Origin: Sediminicola sp037203765
GTDB lineage: Bacteria; Bacteroidota; Bacteroidia; Flavobacteriales; Flavobacteriaceae
Assembly: GCF_037203765.1 (NCBI RefSeq)
Contig: NZ_JBBCAS010000004.1
Location: forward strand, 248,001-312,000
DNA: 64,000 nt
Reading direction: 5' to 3'
Shown: in pieces, positions 62,776 to 64,000 of the stretch
Position numbering within the stretch: the stretch's first letter is position 1
Layout: each line of letters opens with the position of its first letter
Position numbers and translations under genes: made by a program
Notes under the pieces: model-generated
What the model was told of the DNA's origin: nothing
Database searches by the model: none
Seen by the model: only the letters and a program-made list of their open reading frames with translations

Positions 62776-64000
62776 ATGTTGAATAAAGAAAAATTAAAAA
62801 GCCATTATACCGTAGCCGAGTTGAAAATGCTTTCAACTTCAGTAATAGTCGATAACATTAAATGTATCCTTAGCGATAAGATAAATTGTACGGAGTTTTC
62901 AAACGGTCAAGTTATTTCTTGGAATAAATCTATTGACTTAATTAAGAACCTTTTTGAAAAGAATAATAAAAACTGGAATATATTTTTTGAGTTTCTCATT
63001 CCCTTATCCAGTGGTAAGCGACCTGATATATTACTCACTAACGGTGTGACTATTTTTATTGTTGAAGTAAAAAATAAGTCGAATTATTCTTTGGCCGATT
63101 TAGATCAAATAAATGGATATAAACTTGATTTAGAGTTTTACCATAGCACAGCCACCCATTTTGAATTTAAACCAATTCTATTATTGCTACAGGCTGAGGA
63201 TTTTAAAAATTATGAAGGAGAAGTTGTCGTTTTAAGTCCAAATAATTTAAAAAGTGTTTTACTTGAAAATTATAAAGACTATTTAATGGTAAATCCTAAT
63301 AGTCTAACCGAAGGAAATTTTAAACCAGTACCTGCAATCACTGAATACGCTAAGGCAGTATTTGAAAACAAAGAAATAGCCCATATAGAAAAGGCTTGTT
63401 TTGTAGATTCTAGTCAAATAAGTATTGATTTAAATACTATCTATAATGAAACCAAGACTAAAAAAGAGCATGCAATTGTTTTTCTAACAGGTACCCCTGG
63501 TTCTGGCAAATCAGCATTAGGATTAAAATGTGCATTTAACAATAATGGATTATATGTTACCAAAAACAGGCAATTTGTTGAAAATTTAAATGCTGAAATT
63601 GGAGTCTGTTCTAATATTAAGACAAGTCATAATTTCCTCTCAGAATATTCAAAAAAAGAAAGTTCTCCATTTTGGAATTTGGTCGTATTTGATGAAGCAC
63701 AGCGTTTCTGGAGCCGAGGTAAAATGTATAAATACTTTGGCTCACAAAAAAGTGAAAGCGAATTGGTCTTGGATTTATATGAGTCAAGAGAGTGGTGTGT
63801 TTTAGTTGTTCTAATAGGCGATGGACAAGAACTAGGTTGGGGAGAGTATGGGGGATTTTATCAATGGCAGGAGGCTATAAATAGTACAGGTAGAAAATGG
63901 ATGATTTATGGTTCAGAAAAAACGAAAAAAGAGATCGGTCATAGCAAAAAGTTAAGCTTTTTCGAAAGAAACAATTTTGATTTATCAAATTCATTTAGAA
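62776..64000 (+). CDS. DUF2075-type helicase with an N-terminal PD-(D/E)XK nuclease domain (partial)
   Basis: The frame is open from ATG 62776 to the end of the window (408 codons, no stop). The N-terminal domain has a nuclease core, SGKRPDILLTNGVTIFIVEVKN (Asp84, Glu97, Lys99). The second domain is a superfamily 1-like ATPase with FLTGTPGSGKSALG (Walker A, Lys245) and LVVFDEAQRFW (Walker B, Asp306-Glu307), the layout of DUF2075 (Schlafen-like) helicases. Such proteins are often in defence islands. The missing C-terminus would carry the rest of the helicase motifs. Confidence 0.82.
   Translation, partial: MLNKEKLKSHYTVAELKMLSTSVIVDNIKCILSDKINCTEFSNGQVISWNKSIDLIKNLFEKNNKNWNIFFEFLIPLSSGKRPDILLTNGVTIFIVEVKNKSNYSLADLDQINGYKLDLEFYHSTATHFEFKPILLLLQAEDFKNYEGEVVVLSPNNLKSVLLENYKDYLMVNPNSLTEGNFKPVPAITEYAKAVFENKEIAHIEKACFVDSSQISIDLNTIYNETKTKKEHAIVFLTGTPGSGKSALGLKCAFNNNGLYVTKNRQFVENLNAEIGVCSNIKTSHNFLSEYSKKESSPFWNLVVFDEAQRFWSRGKMYKYFGSQKSESELVLDLYESREWCVLVVLIGDGQELGWGEYGGFYQWQEAINSTGRKWMIYGSEKTKKEIGHSKKLSFFERNNFDLSNSFR

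Noticed and set aside
53544..64000. Integrase, transposase or phage genes that would explain the accessory region
   Set aside because: No tyrosine or serine recombinase, transposase or structural phage gene is present in the window; the tRNA-Ser is 50 kb away and shows no attachment duplicate here.

Overview
The window comes from a marine-type member of the Flavobacteriaceae (Bacteroidota). The main evidence is two SusC/TonB-type receptors, a SusD lipoprotein, a 1401-residue hybrid two-component regulator, ExbB/ExbD clusters, lipoproteins whose lipobox ends in SCS, ACG or GCS, weak Shine-Dalgarno signals, and promoters fitting the Bacteroidota TTTG / TAnnTTTG pattern. Most of the window is ordinary chromosome of moderate GC. 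From about 53.5 kb to the end it becomes visibly AT-rich and changes character.

Layout. 0-2.8 kb: energy-transduction cluster exbB / membrane protein / exbD / exbD followed by an outer-membrane barrel gene, and a tRNA-Ser. 2.8-16.8 kb: housekeeping genes. These are asparaginase and TatD, a single-domain retropepsin, the 2-oxoglutarate dehydrogenase pair sucA-sucB, a sugar-nucleotide operon (aminotransferase, galE, amidohydrolase), Kdo transferase and a sugar porter. 16.9-19.6 kb: a multi-PAS sensor without an ATPase domain, overlapping a lone receiver. 20-22 kb: a relic of a sulfide:quinone oxidoreductase-like gene, an acidic lipoprotein and an unknown protein. 22.3-31.9 kb: two TonB-receptor loci, one translationally coupled to a thioredoxin-like protein and one with a His/Cys-rich small protein and a lipoprotein (probably metal uptake), then metallo-beta-lactamase-fold enzymes including a dioxygenase-rhodanese fusion. 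31.9-37.2 kb: interspersed palindromic repeats, a GIY-YIG nuclease gene between two 136-bp direct repeats, a receiver, an S9 peptidase and a lipoprotein amidohydrolase. 37.3-50.4 kb: a complete polysaccharide utilisation locus, all on the minus strand. It runs regulator, SusC, SusD, GH130 phosphorylase, MFS permease and an unclassified large lipoprotein. A pair of direct repeats lies against the susC promoter. 50.5-53.5 kb: two more repeat clusters around a secreted protein and a DUF805 protein.

53.9-64 kb is the accessory region and the most interesting part. It holds a zinc-ribbon HNH-like protein, a Cap4/DUF4297-type nuclease with an SMC-like ATPase (Lamassu / ABC-three-component type), an HNH nuclease coupled to a HIT-domain protein, a small hydrolase, a coiled-coil PD-(D/E)XK protein and a partial DUF2075 helicase with an N-terminal nuclease fold. 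Two gene boundaries carry long imperfect palindromes with GCTAAC...GTTAGC-like ends that look like integron attC sites. Two genes 9 kb apart share the same leader, with a 22-nt motif exactly 56 nt before a GTT(A/C)GCC box. I read this as a cassette array without a visible integrase that carries several anti-phage-type modules. The individual nuclease folds are visible in the sequence. The cassette interpretation and the defence role are inferences.
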